Shown here: positions 1-9,903 of the stretch, piece by piece
Layout of the letters: every line of letters begins with the position of its first letter
Position numbering within the stretch: position 1 is the stretch's first letter
Source: Desarmillaria ectypa
Lineage: Eukaryota; Basidiomycota; Agaricomycetes; Agaricales; Physalacriaceae
Assembly (NCBI GenBank): GCA_030407005.1
Contig: JAUDYN010000003.1
Span: forward strand, 2,356,001 to 2,420,000
DNA length: 64,000 nt
Direction of reading: 5' to 3'
Translations under genes and position numbers: made by a program
Notes under the pieces: model-generated
Told to the model about the DNA's origin: nothing
Database searches by the model: none
The model's input: only the letters and a program-made list of their open reading frames with translations

Positions 1-1
1 G

Positions 2-124
2 TCTCAGCGTCAAGATGTTGATCTAGAGACGCTGGAACGCGGGGATAGAGCGCCGAAGGATGACGGAGAGAACGTTGTACTGTGGCAAGTACCTGAGAAG
101 GAGGAAAAAGCGTCCTCTTCATAG
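2..124 (+). CDS. 3' end of an unidentified protein-coding gene (partial)
   Basis: An open frame runs from the left window edge to a TAG at 122-124 and encodes about 40 residues. The tail is strongly charged (Asp, Glu, Lys, Arg) and ends in Ser-Ser-Ser. No family can be recognised from so short a piece. It is called as the C-terminus of a gene lying to the left because the frame enters open from the edge and is followed by about 1 kb without a convincing gene. It could also be a chance open stretch. Confidence 0.4.
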   Translation, partial: SQRQDVDLETLERGDRAPKDDGENVVLWQVPEKEEKASSS

Positions 125-1205
125 ACGGATGAACTGTTGTGCTAGGTTTCTCCGATGGACATTGTATATAGCAAGTAACGCAGGCAAGTATATCCGAACT
201 TTTTACTTGTGATCAGGGAGGTTTCTCGGGGCATCAGATAGGACGAGCGCAAATCCCAATTGGCAAATGTGCGTCAACGAATCCCCAAGTTCACAACTTT
301 GAGTTCACTGGGACTTATAGTGAGGATGACAGTTCCGGGCATCGTGTGTGGCGAATTGTATATAATTTATGACCTAAACTTCCGTTACAAGCACCCTACT
401 TCAAATTCACTCCCACGAACAGTTTCAGCTCAGAGGCCGTCCAAAGTCCTTGAAGAAGGCGCTAGCTGAATTGACTTACAAAGGCGAAACATGTGTATTG
501 AAAAGATAGACAAATCATGGGTTGTCTTAAAAGGCTGGTATGTTTTCTGACGCCAGATCGGAAGTACCGATGCTTCCGCTTCCCGATTAGGGTTTCTGAT
601 CGTGCAGCTAGTCGCAAGTCGTAGCTGACTAAGCATTGTCACAACTACGATCTTTCAACCGGCAGCTGAGTGCTGTTCCGATCACTCAGTTGCTGCGAGC
701 TCTTCGCGGTATCCTTTCTAGAACTTATACACGGTATCGTATGACCTTAATAAAATTAGGCCATGGTACTCCGTTTGGCAATGATTCGTAAGTCTTCACT
801 GTCAAGCTGAAAAGGCTAGTATTCATATTTGTGGCCCCAGGCTAGAGTATCATGAAGATGAAATATTACGGGATAATGTGCCTCATGCAGTACCAATATG
901 AACCGGTTCCTCGTGTGAACGTCGTTTGCCTGGATCAGACTGGTACCGACATGCGATTGATCTTCACTTCGATCCCACCGGCGGTTCCATATTATATGAT
1001 GCACCGCCCAATTGCCTATTGAATGATGAACCGTTCAATTGCCTACAGAGACACGGTCGATCAATGCCCATCTTCAATCCGGGTGCTATGCATAAATATA
1101 GCACCGCACCCTCACAAAGTCATTCGTCTGTATTAGCACTTCGCGGTCTCGCTTCCCCGTTTCCTGCATAAGGTATTCGTACTCATTCCCCTTGACGAAA
1201 TCCTC
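125..1205. other. intergenic region, no gene seen
   Basis: Only short, compositionally random frames occur here on either strand. It presumably holds the terminator of the left-edge gene and the promoter of the acyltransferase at 1206. An 8-bp direct repeat (caattgcc) lies near 1010-1045. I see nothing else that can be named. Confidence 0.5.
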
Positions 1206-3168
1206 ATGGCGACCTTCACCGAACATCTCCCTTCCCCAGCTCTGTCAGATGTATCTGCGCATTCCGACCAAGGGTATCTGCCTGTGCAAGCATCCCGACC
1301 TGCATGTCACTATGAGCGCCGAATGGGAGACACCGAGGTGTCGTACTTTCTTCCCTCACGCGAGAGCGGTGTCAACGACATGTTCGTTCGGAAGTCAGGT
1401 CTTCAGATGGATTGCTGACGCTATCCTTGACTAGGTATCTGCACTTGGGTTTCAATGCACCCGCTCGTTATGTCCTCCGTTCGAGGGTGAGACTAGTCTG
1501 GGCAATTCTTCGTGTCAGACACCCTCTCCTCGCCTCAAAGGTACAGATGCACGACTACAAAGATATTCGATTTGTGTATGTTTCCCATCCTGTACCTTAT
1601 GTCAAAAAGCTCAACCAAGTCACATCCAGGTACACTGCCCCGACATCAGTTGAGGAAGCTCTCAATGACGCAGATCGCAACTTAGAATCCCGTAGCGTAG
1701 TTAAAGATGGTAGGTTTCTTGTTCATCCTCCCCATTCGATGATCGCCTGGAGGCTTACTACTTTTCCCCTTAGAATTGATTGATTCCTACTTGAACGGCC
1801 CTCGTACACTGTCCACGGATCGTCTGTCCTATCTGATCATATCCTCCGCTGATGAGGGTTCCTCGCTTCCCAGTCCCCCGTCTACACCCGTTCCATCCGC
1901 TACGGCACCTCATGACACAAACCCAAGCATGAATCATGACATACTCATCTGCGCAACCCATTTCCTGGGTGACGGCATGGCCCTACATCAGTTCGCCAAC
2001 GACTTCTTCAGTACCCTAGGAAGCTCAAAGGACGAACATGAACTCATGGGGATCCTGAGAACCGAGTGGGAGACCCGGTGCAATAAGGCTGATGATGTCA
2101 GTGTGCCTAGCTTGGCTCAACCTTTCAGTTCCTTCTGATCGAAGTCATATTTTAGGAATATGCTCTACCTTCGTCCCTGGAGGATAGGCTTCCCGCGGCG
2201 CCCACCGGACATTTTTACCGTGCAGCTTGTCGGGTTGATTTCCAACGGTGCCAGGACAAATTAATTGTAGGTGTTTTCAGCTCAAAACCTGGTTTGCTAC
2301 CTCACGTCGATTGATTAAGGGCGGGCACTCGTTCCCTCGTAGGTCTGGCCAGCCTCGGCGGACTATTGTCCCAACCATCTCCATTGATGCAGAAAGGACG
2401 AAGAAAATGCTGAAGACGTGTAAATCGCACGGGGTTTCAATATCTAGTGCATACTTCGCTCTTTGCAACATTGCATGGGCGAGAACCACGGATTCGAAGT
2501 GGGAAGTTCCCTCGTAAGCGTATTCAATATTCTTTGACCATTCACCGAACTTAGATGAATTCCTCAGGATGATGTACTCTGCTCTCAATCTTCGTCCCAA
2601 CCTCAATGCCAACAAAGCGCTAAACGACTCATATTGGTACCTTGCCATTGGGTACTTCAATGTTGTTCTTCCTTCCTTCTTCCCCAAGACCGGCGACTTG
2701 TCTAGAACCTTCTGGCACCGCGCTCGTTCAGCGAAGGAACAGAGCACCGAGGCCGCTAAAAGCCCCATGCTCATTTCCCGAAGCCGCGAGATGGCTCGTG
2801 AGCGAGGTGTTCGGGCACGAGCCTGGGGAAAGGAGGACGATGAGAAGGCGCGAGGTGTTTGGGCGCCCCCACCACCGAAACCAGCAGTACAAGGACCCCC
2901 CCGCGCGCCTTCTGCTGCGCTGATTGGGCTGTCTTTACTTGGGAACCTTGATGGAATCTACAAGCATGCGAATTTTGAGGACGTGAAGCTGCATACATTG
3001 ACCACGGGATCTCGTCAACGCGCTGGAGGAATGCTCTTATTTGGATACACTTTTGTTGGCAAGCTTTGGATCAGCTTAGGGTACGACGAGAACGGCTTTG
3101 AGAAGGAGACTGTCGACAAGTTTTGGGACAATTTACTACGGAGCACGGACGAATTCTTGGACGTGTGA
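1206..3168 (+). CDS. CAT-superfamily O-acyltransferase (alcohol/Tri3-like acetyltransferase)
   Basis: Six exons (1206-1381, 1435-1709, 1774-2096, 2156-2266, 2320-2513, 2568-3168) join into 559 codons with all phases matching. Introns are 53-64 nt with GT-AG ends. The third exon carries HFLGDG, the HxxxDG active-site signature of chloramphenicol-acetyltransferase-fold acyltransferases, whose His is the general base. Downstream segments (GGHSFPRR, then GSRQRAGGMLLFGYTFVGKLW) resemble fungal acetyltransferases of the trichothecene 15-O-acetyltransferase type. The family moves an acyl group from acyl-CoA to a hydroxyl. The substrate cannot be read from sequence, and no terpene synthase or P450 lies nearby, so a toxin pathway is not implied. 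A Pro/Ala-rich loop sits in exon 6. No signal peptide is seen. Confidence 0.8.
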
Positions 3169-4235
3169 CACTATTATTATTTGCATATTATCATTATCGG
3201 ACTGCTATTAGTCAAATTACCTAAACCTACAATTCAATTCGACATGTACTTTTGAGAGGTGTTGTGAGATCGAAAGCTGTATTTCCAAACTTGTGTCATG
3301 CACGCAGGCTATACATGAAATTCAAGCTATTTCAATGTGCATTTAATTAAGGTTACCGGCGTATCATATCCGAGGTCATCTACCCACAGCAAGTATCCAC
3401 AAACGGCGACATTTGGCCGAACCAATTTTATCTTAGTTGGTTCATATTTCTGGCTAGGTTCGACTGCGGAGGAGCGCCCGGTAGGGCGCGGAAGACCGAA
3501 ACCTTGGAGGCGCTAAAGCGTGTTTCACGGTTAGAACTTGGACTCGAGGATAAGAGATAGTATTTAGCTATATTTGAGTACCGGGACACGGCCCCATCCA
3601 CCACCTTTTAAATTTGGCACAGGGAATATAAACAAGATATGTAGCTGTGCATCTGCGTACCCTTCAATTATCTTTCAGGATTTGGTGGTTCACTCTGGTT
3701 CACTCTAGTTCACCGCATACGCCACCCGATCGGCGGTTCCGGATCGACGATAGATCGACATGTCGGGCTACGTCGGGAGGTGTCGGCCAACATGTTTCAA
3801 GGGTTGCCTTAATTGTACCTTGCGTTTGCTGAGAAAAGCATGGCGTCATCTGGGTCCGTTGTGTAAACTTAACGTGACGGGTCAGGTTTTGGGAAAGGCA
3901 GGAGTAACTGTCACGTAGAATAATCCGGTCTACCCGACACCAGCCTCAAATCTCAGTTGGTTGTATTCGTGACATTACCGACAACTTAAGAGGCAACGTT
4001 TCAATGCATGTGTCGGAGTCTCACAGCCCACATTGGACTTAGCTTCCGTTTCGGCTGGACCTCGCATTTTTGGTCGTGCTGGTGTTAAACACATCATATA
4101 TTACACGATAGAGTGTACAATATTTTCCTATACACCTTTCGACTTACCTTGTATTGATTCTGATTCTTGAATTCAACCTTCATATATCCAGCAAAGACCA
4201 ATATACTCGTACAACCAAACCACATATCCTTAGGC
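3169..4235. other. convergent intergenic region
   Basis: This lies between the 3' ends of the acyltransferase and the PB1 gene. No credible coding frame is seen. A short tandem repeat (ggttcactct twice plus a partial third copy) occurs at about 3687-3714. The length, over 1 kb between convergent genes, is large for this window, so a small unrecognised gene or relic is possible. Confidence 0.45.
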
Positions 4236-6461
4236 TTAATCCCAAGCTCCAGGAACAGCCTTGGAGCCGGAGGGCTTCGGTGGAGTCTGGAGTCCAACGT
4301 CCAGCTCTTCGATAAACGTAGTAACGATGTTGTCCTCGACCTCCTTAGTCACCTCACCATCGGGGGGAACTTGGGAGCGAATCGTGGAAGCCATGTCAGG
4401 ATGTCCCTTCTCCGTAAATCCCATGTCGCCAAGTTTTTTGACAATCCGTCCCACGGCCCTATCAGCGGGACTGAGGGAAACGGTATGTCCGTGATAAGTA
4501 TTGGCGCGACGCGGAACACCTGTCATCTCGAGCTGAGGATAGCGCCCACGCGCTTGGCTCACAAGGTGGGGAGTAGAGGGAGTGAGTACACTAGCAGAAG
4601 GCAGCGCGGGAGGAGTAATGGGCACAGCTTCCTCTGTCTTTGGGACAATGCTGTCCTCCATAGACCTGAATGCATGATGAGCTAAAGGCTGAGGACGCCG
4701 GAAAAAAGGTACACACATTTCAGGAGGTGGTGGTGGAGGTGGAGCAAGAGGGTGGCTCCACATCTTCGCTCTCTGTCGTTCTGCACGATCCCGACGATAC
4801 CTTTCCTTCTCGGCCTTGTACAAGAGCTTGGCGGCTTCAACTTGCGCCCTAAGTTCCTGGGGAGTTGACTTGGGGGGTTCGATATCGGCAGCGGGCGGGG
4901 GCGGGGGAGGAGACCTCCATGACCAATGAGGTGGTAGCGGGCGAGGGAAATCGTGATCGGGCGGGGGCGGGAATCCGTGATCAGGAGGAGGTGGTGGGGG
5001 TGGGAATCCGTGACCAGGAAATACATGATGGGGAGGAGGTCCAGGAGGGTCACCGCGTCCCATGGGAGGAGGGAATGAACCAGGGAGGGGTGGTCCGGTC
5101 CGACGAGCACCTGGAGGCGGACCGAATGGCGGGGCCCATCCATGATGTCCAAAAGGCGGGCTACCACCACGGCGGGGCCCGCCGCCGCGGTGACCTCCGC
5201 GACCACGACCACCAGGAGAAGGATGGAATGGGGGGAACCAAGTAGCACTGGGGGAAGACGCTGGCGCTCCTCCCGCGGGAGTTCGTTCACTAGACCCAGT
5301 AGCTGGAGGATCCACGGGGGCACCCGCGGCTTGAGCAACAGTGCGAGCTAGATGAGCAACAGCATAGGAAACCCTACTAGCAGCTTCCTCTTCAGCCCTC
5401 TTCAGTTCCGTCTGAGCCACTTGAGTATATTCAGTGGCGGCTTGGTGCAGAGCTTCACGATGCGCAGTCCAGTAACTGCCATTAGCTGCATTCCTGACGA
5501 GGTTCCTGAAGCCCTCGGACAGCTCTGGATGAGCTGCAAAGGCACCGGAGAAGGCGTCAATGAGCGATGCGATGTCTTGAGTGAGAGAAGGGGTAGGACG
5601 GGCGTCAGAAAGAGGTGCAAGAGGTGGATCATCATCTTCGGCCGTCAGTGTCTCGATAGCGCCGGCGACCGACTCATTACTGGCTTTGAGCGCTTCAGAC
5701 TCGGCGAAGACACTCACGCCCTGTGAAACACCCCCTTTGGGAGTGCTCTGATTACCAATGGCCGGAGCAACCGAGGAGGGCTTGTCGCTCTTGGGAGGAG
5801 AAGGGATGATGTTTGAGAAACAAGGGGTGGAGTGGGCACTCAAGGGAGGCAGAGGGACTTTATCAGTGCTGAAGGGGTGGAATGGAGGCGGAATGCTATC
5901 GGTGGAAACAGACGAAGATATATCAAGAGCCTTTCCCTTTCCCTTGTCAAGAGGACGCGGGGCCATGCTATCGCCATCCGAAGAGGAGTCGGCATGACTG
6001 TCGGGAACTGACTCGACAAATCCATGTTCCTCCAGGTCGGGAGGCATAAACATATTGGTGAAGTTGGGGACACGGATGTTCTGCCAATCGTCATCAACAT
6101 GGAAGGGTAGATTGGGGTCACCTCCAAAGGTGTCACGATGACTGGTAGGTCCAGGGCGCGGGGTCTCGGGCAAAGACTTGTCATCGAGTTCAGCCCTGGA
6201 CATCCTGGTATCCTGCACCGTAAACATTACAACTTCTCCGGACTTGTGCGTAGCCTGGAAGAATTCCTGGAGCTCATCCTGAGTACTGAGGGTGACTTTG
6301 TCGTCGTCGGCGTCAATGTAGGTAACGGCAATCTTATCGAGGGGTATGTCGTAAAGTGTATTAATCTTGCTCGCAAGAGTCCCCCAAATGGGCTGGTGGG
6401 GGAAAGAAATGCGACGCGTCTGACCGCTACGCTCGTCTCGAAGTTTGAACTGAATGGCCAT
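4236..6461 (-). CDS. PB1-LIR-UBA protein, candidate selective-autophagy receptor
   Basis: This is one uninterrupted frame, unusual here. Residues below count from an upstream in-frame ATG at 6494. The start at 6461 is preferred because a TATA box (6507-6515) is too close to the first ATG. Residues 12-95 form a PB1 domain, with a basic FKLRD strand and an acidic cluster YIDADDDKVTL, so both interaction faces are present. Residues 134-140 read DDDWQNI, an acidic W-x-x-I motif like Atg8/LC3-interacting regions. A long Pro/Gly-rich disordered middle follows. Residues about 682-732 look like a UBA domain with the MGF loop at 691-693. PB1 oligomerisation, Atg8 binding and ubiquitin binding are the p62/NBR1 toolkit. 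No ZZ finger or NBR1 FW domain is visible. The function is inferred; the domains are seen. Confidence 0.75.
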   Translation of the reverse strand: MAIQFKLRDERSGQTRRISFPHQPIWGTLASKINTLYDIPLDKIAVTYIDADDDKVTLSTQDELQEFFQATHKSGEVVMFTVQDTRMSRAELDDKSLPETPRPGPTSHRDTFGGDPNLPFHVDDDWQNIRVPNFTNMFMPPDLEEHGFVESVPDSHADSSSDGDSMAPRPLDKGKGKALDISSSVSTDSIPPPFHPFSTDKVPLPPLSAHSTPCFSNIIPSPPKSDKPSSVAPAIGNQSTPKGGVSQGVSVFAESEALKASNESVAGAIETLTAEDDDPPLAPLSDARPTPSLTQDIASLIDAFSGAFAAHPELSEGFRNLVRNAANGSYWTAHREALHQAATEYTQVAQTELKRAEEEAASRVSYAVAHLARTVAQAAGAPVDPPATGSSERTPAGGAPASSPSATWFPPFHPSPGGRGRGGHRGGGPRRGGSPPFGHHGWAPPFGPPPGARRTGPPLPGSFPPPMGRGDPPGPPPHHVFPGHGFPPPPPPPDHGFPPPPDHDFPRPLPPHWSWRSPPPPPPAADIEPPKSTPQELRAQVEAAKLLYKAEKERYRRDRAERQRAKMWSHPLAPPPPPPPEMCVPFFRRPQPLAHHAFRSMEDSIVPKTEEAVPITPPALPSASVLTPSTPHLVSQARGRYPQLEMTGVPRRANTYHGHTVSLSPADRAVGRIVKKLGDMGFTEKGHPDMASTIRSQVPPDGEVTKEVEDNIVTTFIEELDVGLQTPPKPSGSKAVPGAWD
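6075..6095 (-). other. LIR-like motif codons (DDDWQNI) in the PB1-UBA gene
   Basis: Seven codons give three aspartates followed by Trp-x-x-Ile, matching the (W/F/Y)xx(L/I/V) core with upstream acidic residues that binds Atg8-family proteins. The motif lies just after the PB1 domain in a region predicted from composition to be flexible. Short motifs of this kind can arise by chance, so the call rests on the context of PB1 before and UBA after. Confidence 0.5.
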
Positions 6462-6506
6462 CTTGAGATGGACGTGATAATGAAGAGTAGCCATCGCCGG
6501 TCCGCG

Positions 6507-6515
6507 TTTATATAT
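6507..6515 (-). promoter_or_regulatory. TATA box of the PB1-UBA gene
   Basis: Read on the minus strand the sequence is atatataaa. It lies only about 13 bases upstream of the ATG at 6494 and about 46 upstream of the ATG at 6461. With usual TATA-to-start spacing the transcript would begin near 6480, which favours the downstream ATG. Confidence 0.45.
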
Positions 6516-6687
6516 TTCGTCGATTTCAAACTCCGCTTACCCAATCACGCTGCGCAAGCTCCATCGGTCCCGCAAGCACAGCATTCCATGCTGCGCAGAA
6601 CACTCGAGAACCACTTGCAATATTTCATCTGATTCATTTGTACTTTGCTAGAATACACGCCACGTTTACTTCTTTACGATCTGTCAT

Positions 6688-8229
6688 TTATGCAAAGATA
6701 GAGAGACGAGGGTCGATGAGAATGGGGTCGTTTAACTAGAAGGAAATGTGAACGGGTCAACAAAATGTTGACATAATTAGAAACACACCCTCAAGTTAAG
6801 GTTGAGATCGCTAATGCTCTTGAGTTGCTGTTCAGACAAGTTGAATTCAAGATTTCCCAGGTTCTCAATGAGGCGGTCGTAGGTGGTGCTCTTGGGAATG
6901 ATCGCGATGCCACGTTGCGTGGACCATCGAAGGAGAACCTGTCCCGGCGCTGACATCAAGAAATGAGTTATTTCTGCAGACAGGGAAGTGTGTGTTGACG
7001 CGACTGACTCTTCTTGGTTGCAGCAGCTGCTTGTTGGACTGCGTCGGTAGTAAAGAGGCTGGGTGCAGACTTATCCATGCCTATCTCGATGTATCCTTGA
7101 GGTCCAAACGAAGAGTAGGCAGTAACCGCAATTCCCCATGCTTTGCAGAAATCAACAAGTGGTTGTTGGTTGAGGTAGGGGTGCAATTCAACCTGAAGAA
7201 CCTGGGGTTCGTATCGAGCGTATCTCAAGAGGTCCAGGATCAAAGACGACTGGAAGTTGCTTGAGAGATGTCTCAGCGCAAACAAACACGCATCATGCTG
7301 AACATTCACCTAATACCAATATTCTTTGCAAGACCAGCATCGACTAGTTCCTCCATAGCAGTCCAAGTTTCCTGAATAGTCGTGTTCGCTGTTCATCTTT
7401 GATTAGCAAAACAAGACGGCACATACGCACGATGGGCCTACCGAGATGAACTTTGCCGTCATCGCCCCACCATTCAGGAGGGTAGCGGTGGTTGGGGTCA
7501 ACATACTCAAGAGAGACCGGGAAATGGATGAGGAAGAGATCAAAGTAATCAATTCCCCACAGCTCAAGTTGCTTTTTAGCAAGGGAATGGACCTAAATCG
7601 CGAGATTTATTAAGACCACCCAATGTATACAATACCAATATCTGATACACTCACATGTTCCTTGGCGTGGAAGGTGTTCCAGAGCTAACGATCGTATACG
7701 TTCACCTAAGACAATCATTTTCTGAAAACTCGCTGACCTTTGAAGTGATAACTAGAAAGAGTCTCAGCTACAGACGACGAAGGATAACAATTAAGACACA
7801 CAAAGATCTTCTCGCTTGACAAGCCCGTCTGCAATGGCCCTGCGAACACCCTCGCCGGACTCTTTCTCGTTGCCGTAGTCTCCAGCACCATCAAATAGAC
7901 GGTATCCAGCTTTGATGGCGTTGTATACGGTCTACAAAGCAGGGTCACTTTCCGTCGCGAGCCGTAAACGTGACATGCTCACGTCCGCACACGAATCCTT
8001 GGGTATCTGGCAAGCAAAGGGAGGTTAGGCCATTGACTAGAAGCTTCACGACGCAGCGTACCTTCCAGAGGCCGAGGCTAGTACGGATTAGAAATGTTCA
8101 ATACACGGGTAAGTGAAGAGTGACTTACCCAACCAGAGGCATCTAATAGCTGATCAGCATCTCAAGCGTGAAAGCGGAGGAGGTATAGAGTACCTTCTGG
8201 TTCGTTCTCTTTAATACGACGGTCGACAT
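6688..8229 (-). CDS. aldo/keto reductase, xylose-reductase-like
   Basis: Twelve exons join in phase into 317 codons: 8194-8229, 8129-8142, 8062-8077, 7983-8006, 7802-7931, 7738-7751, 7655-7684, 7442-7592, 7310-7388, 7009-7259, 6789-6949, 6688-6735. Five are 30 nt or shorter. Family marks are all present: MPLVGLGLWK at the start, Asp and Tyr in [10 protein letters not shown], the catalytic Lys in SKLW, the His in LIHFP, and the NADPH-site IPKSTT near the C-terminus. The last 48-nt exon supplies the usual IFA end. Such enzymes reduce aldoses or other carbonyls with NAD(P)H in the cytosol. The length (about 320 residues) and motifs fit AKR family 2 D-xylose reductases. Other aldehyde substrates are equally possible. 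Confidence 0.9.
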
Positions 8230-8283
8230 GATGGTGGTAATAGAGAAGATAGAGATGTGAAATCGAATGCACCCGTTGTGGAC

Positions 8284-8290
8284 TTTTATA
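8284..8290 (-). promoter_or_regulatory. TATA box of the aldo/keto reductase
   Basis: On the minus strand this reads TATAAAA, about 55 bases upstream of the ATG at 8229, a normal distance for a fungal TATA promoter. Confidence 0.45.
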
Positions 8291-8712
8291 GAGAATAATG
8301 CCCCCACGCTACGGCCCGCGATTGAGCCCATGGCCATTTCCTTATCGATTGCATCACCCTGGCATCGGATGACCCTCGGATCTGTACCAACTTCTCTCAT
8401 TCTATGTGGAGTGCTGTCAAATCACCAGTAATACGAGCACCACGGCTGCAATGATAAAGTTCTTGGAATTCTCCCGTATCGTCTTCTCAACCCATCATGC
8501 GAATGTGGATAGTTGAGTTTGGTTTAGGGCAACATTCGAAATGGGTGATTGAACGCGTTAATGACGACATAGTCACGTGAATTTTCGAAAATTTCCTCTC
8601 CGACGCGACGAAGGACATATACGACGTCCAAGCCACTTTCGTAAGGTCACCTTGTTCCCTTGATGTGCTGGAATGAAAGAGTTTACTTAGACATGCCTAT
8701 CTACTCAGCAAA
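8291..8712. other. divergent promoter region
   Basis: This is the remaining space between the divergent aldo/keto reductase and ketopantoate reductase genes. No coding frame is supported. It should hold both promoters. Confidence 0.4.
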
Positions 8713-9903
8713 ATGCGGTTCCACACCGTAGGACTTGGTGCCATAGGTTCTCTCGTCACCCACCACCTGAAATCCAGTATTGGTCCTACCGACACGGTCA
8801 CTATCATCCGTAGGAACTCCAGACAAGCTCGTGAATTTGGCGAGCTATTTGGCAATACTATTCGCGTTGAACACCATGGCATACTCTCCGTCTCGACGGG
8901 CTACTTTTGCCAAATACCCAATCCTTCACTTTCACCTTCTCCGGTTGCACAAGAAACATCAGAGGATATCATCGACTCACTGATAGTCACCATGAAAACA
9001 TATCATACATATCCCATGATGCGCATGCTTTCCTCACGTCTGACCTCCGCCTCTACTGTCGTTCTTCTGCAAAATGGTATGGGGATGTACGAAGAGCTTG
9101 TACAGCGTATATTCAGGGACCCCCGAGAGCGTCCCAACTTTATTCTTGCAACCAGCACCCACAAGGCGTATACTAACCACGTTCTGTGTGACATCGTCCA
9201 TACACACGCAGGCGAACTCGCTTTCGGGATCGTTCCGAACGACACCAATAAGGATTTCGACGCCGGTTTCCACGATAAATCAGTTCCTCTATTCGACCGC
9301 AAAGGTCGGCTCTCAGATATCGTATCCTCCCCCTCTGATCTCTACTATAACCGTTATAAAACACTCCGGGACACCGTGGAGACACTTCTGAAAATGAAGT
9401 CCCTCAATCCGTCGTGGAAATCTCTCCCAGAGATTCAGACAAACTTGCGATGCAATCTCGCTTTGCGCTCTGTCGTTGATCCCCTCACCGCTTTGCTCAA
9501 CTGCCGGAACGGACAGCTTCTCCACTCCCCTTCGTTCCGCACAATCACACGCCGGGTCACCTATGAAGCTTCCCGAACATTTGCTGCAGAGATAGATGCC
9601 CATCTCGAAATGACTAATTCCACGGACGGGGACGAGGATGATCCAGCCTCGCGAACCATTCTCCCGCGGAAGTTACATCCGCTTTCGTTGGAGGAGGATG
9701 TCCTAAAGTATGTGCTGGACACTAAAGGGCATATTTCACCTATGTTAGCAGATATAAGAGGAGGGAAACCGACGGAGATCCTAAATTTGAATGGACACCT
9801 CCTTAAAATGGCCTCGCAGTACAAGACATACGTTCCTTGGACGGCGTTACTGCTAGAGCTGGTCCAGACGCGTAGTGCTATACCATTGGATCAAATGTTG
9901 TGA
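8713..9903 (+). CDS. 2-dehydropantoate 2-reductase (ketopantoate reductase)
   Basis: A single exon of 396 codons. The N-terminal VGLGAIGSL is the GxGxxG dinucleotide loop of the ApbA/PanE family. LLQNGMGM follows at about residue 120, where the family has its NG motif. MLADIRGGKPTEI near residue 345 matches the conserved C-terminal helix that carries substrate contacts. The enzyme reduces 2-dehydropantoate to pantoate with NADPH in pantothenate/CoA synthesis. Fungi carry several divergent paralogues, so this copy may act on another 2-oxo acid. Length is slightly above the bacterial enzyme because of inserts around residues 200 and 300. No targeting signal is evident. Confidence 0.85.
   Translation: MRFHTVGLGAIGSLVTHHLKSSIGPTDTVTIIRRNSRQAREFGELFGNTIRVEHHGILSVSTGYFCQIPNPSLSPSPVAQETSEDIIDSLIVTMKTYHTYPMMRMLSSRLTSASTVVLLQNGMGMYEELVQRIFRDPRERPNFILATSTHKAYTNHVLCDIVHTHAGELAFGIVPNDTNKDFDAGFHDKSVPLFDRKGRLSDIVSSPSDLYYNRYKTLRDTVETLLKMKSLNPSWKSLPEIQTNLRCNLALRSVVDPLTALLNCRNGQLLHSPSFRTITRRVTYEASRTFAAEIDAHLEMTNSTDGDEDDPASRTILPRKLHPLSLEEDVLKYVLDTKGHISPMLADIRGGKPTEILNLNGHLLKMASQYKTYVPWTALLLELVQTRSAIPLDQML

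Noticed and set aside
2277..2774. 165-codon minus-strand frame inside the acyltransferase
   Set aside because: It overlaps confirmed acyltransferase exons and crosses their introns; no protein features.
1206..3168. Acyltransferase as part of a trichothecene-type toxin cluster
   Set aside because: No terpene synthase, P450 or transporter of such a cluster nearby; family resemblance alone does not define the product.
4167..5351. Long open frames antisense to the PB1-UBA gene
   Set aside because: They are shadows of the GC- and Pro/Gly-rich coding sequence; they have repetitive Gly/Arg/Glu composition and no domain.
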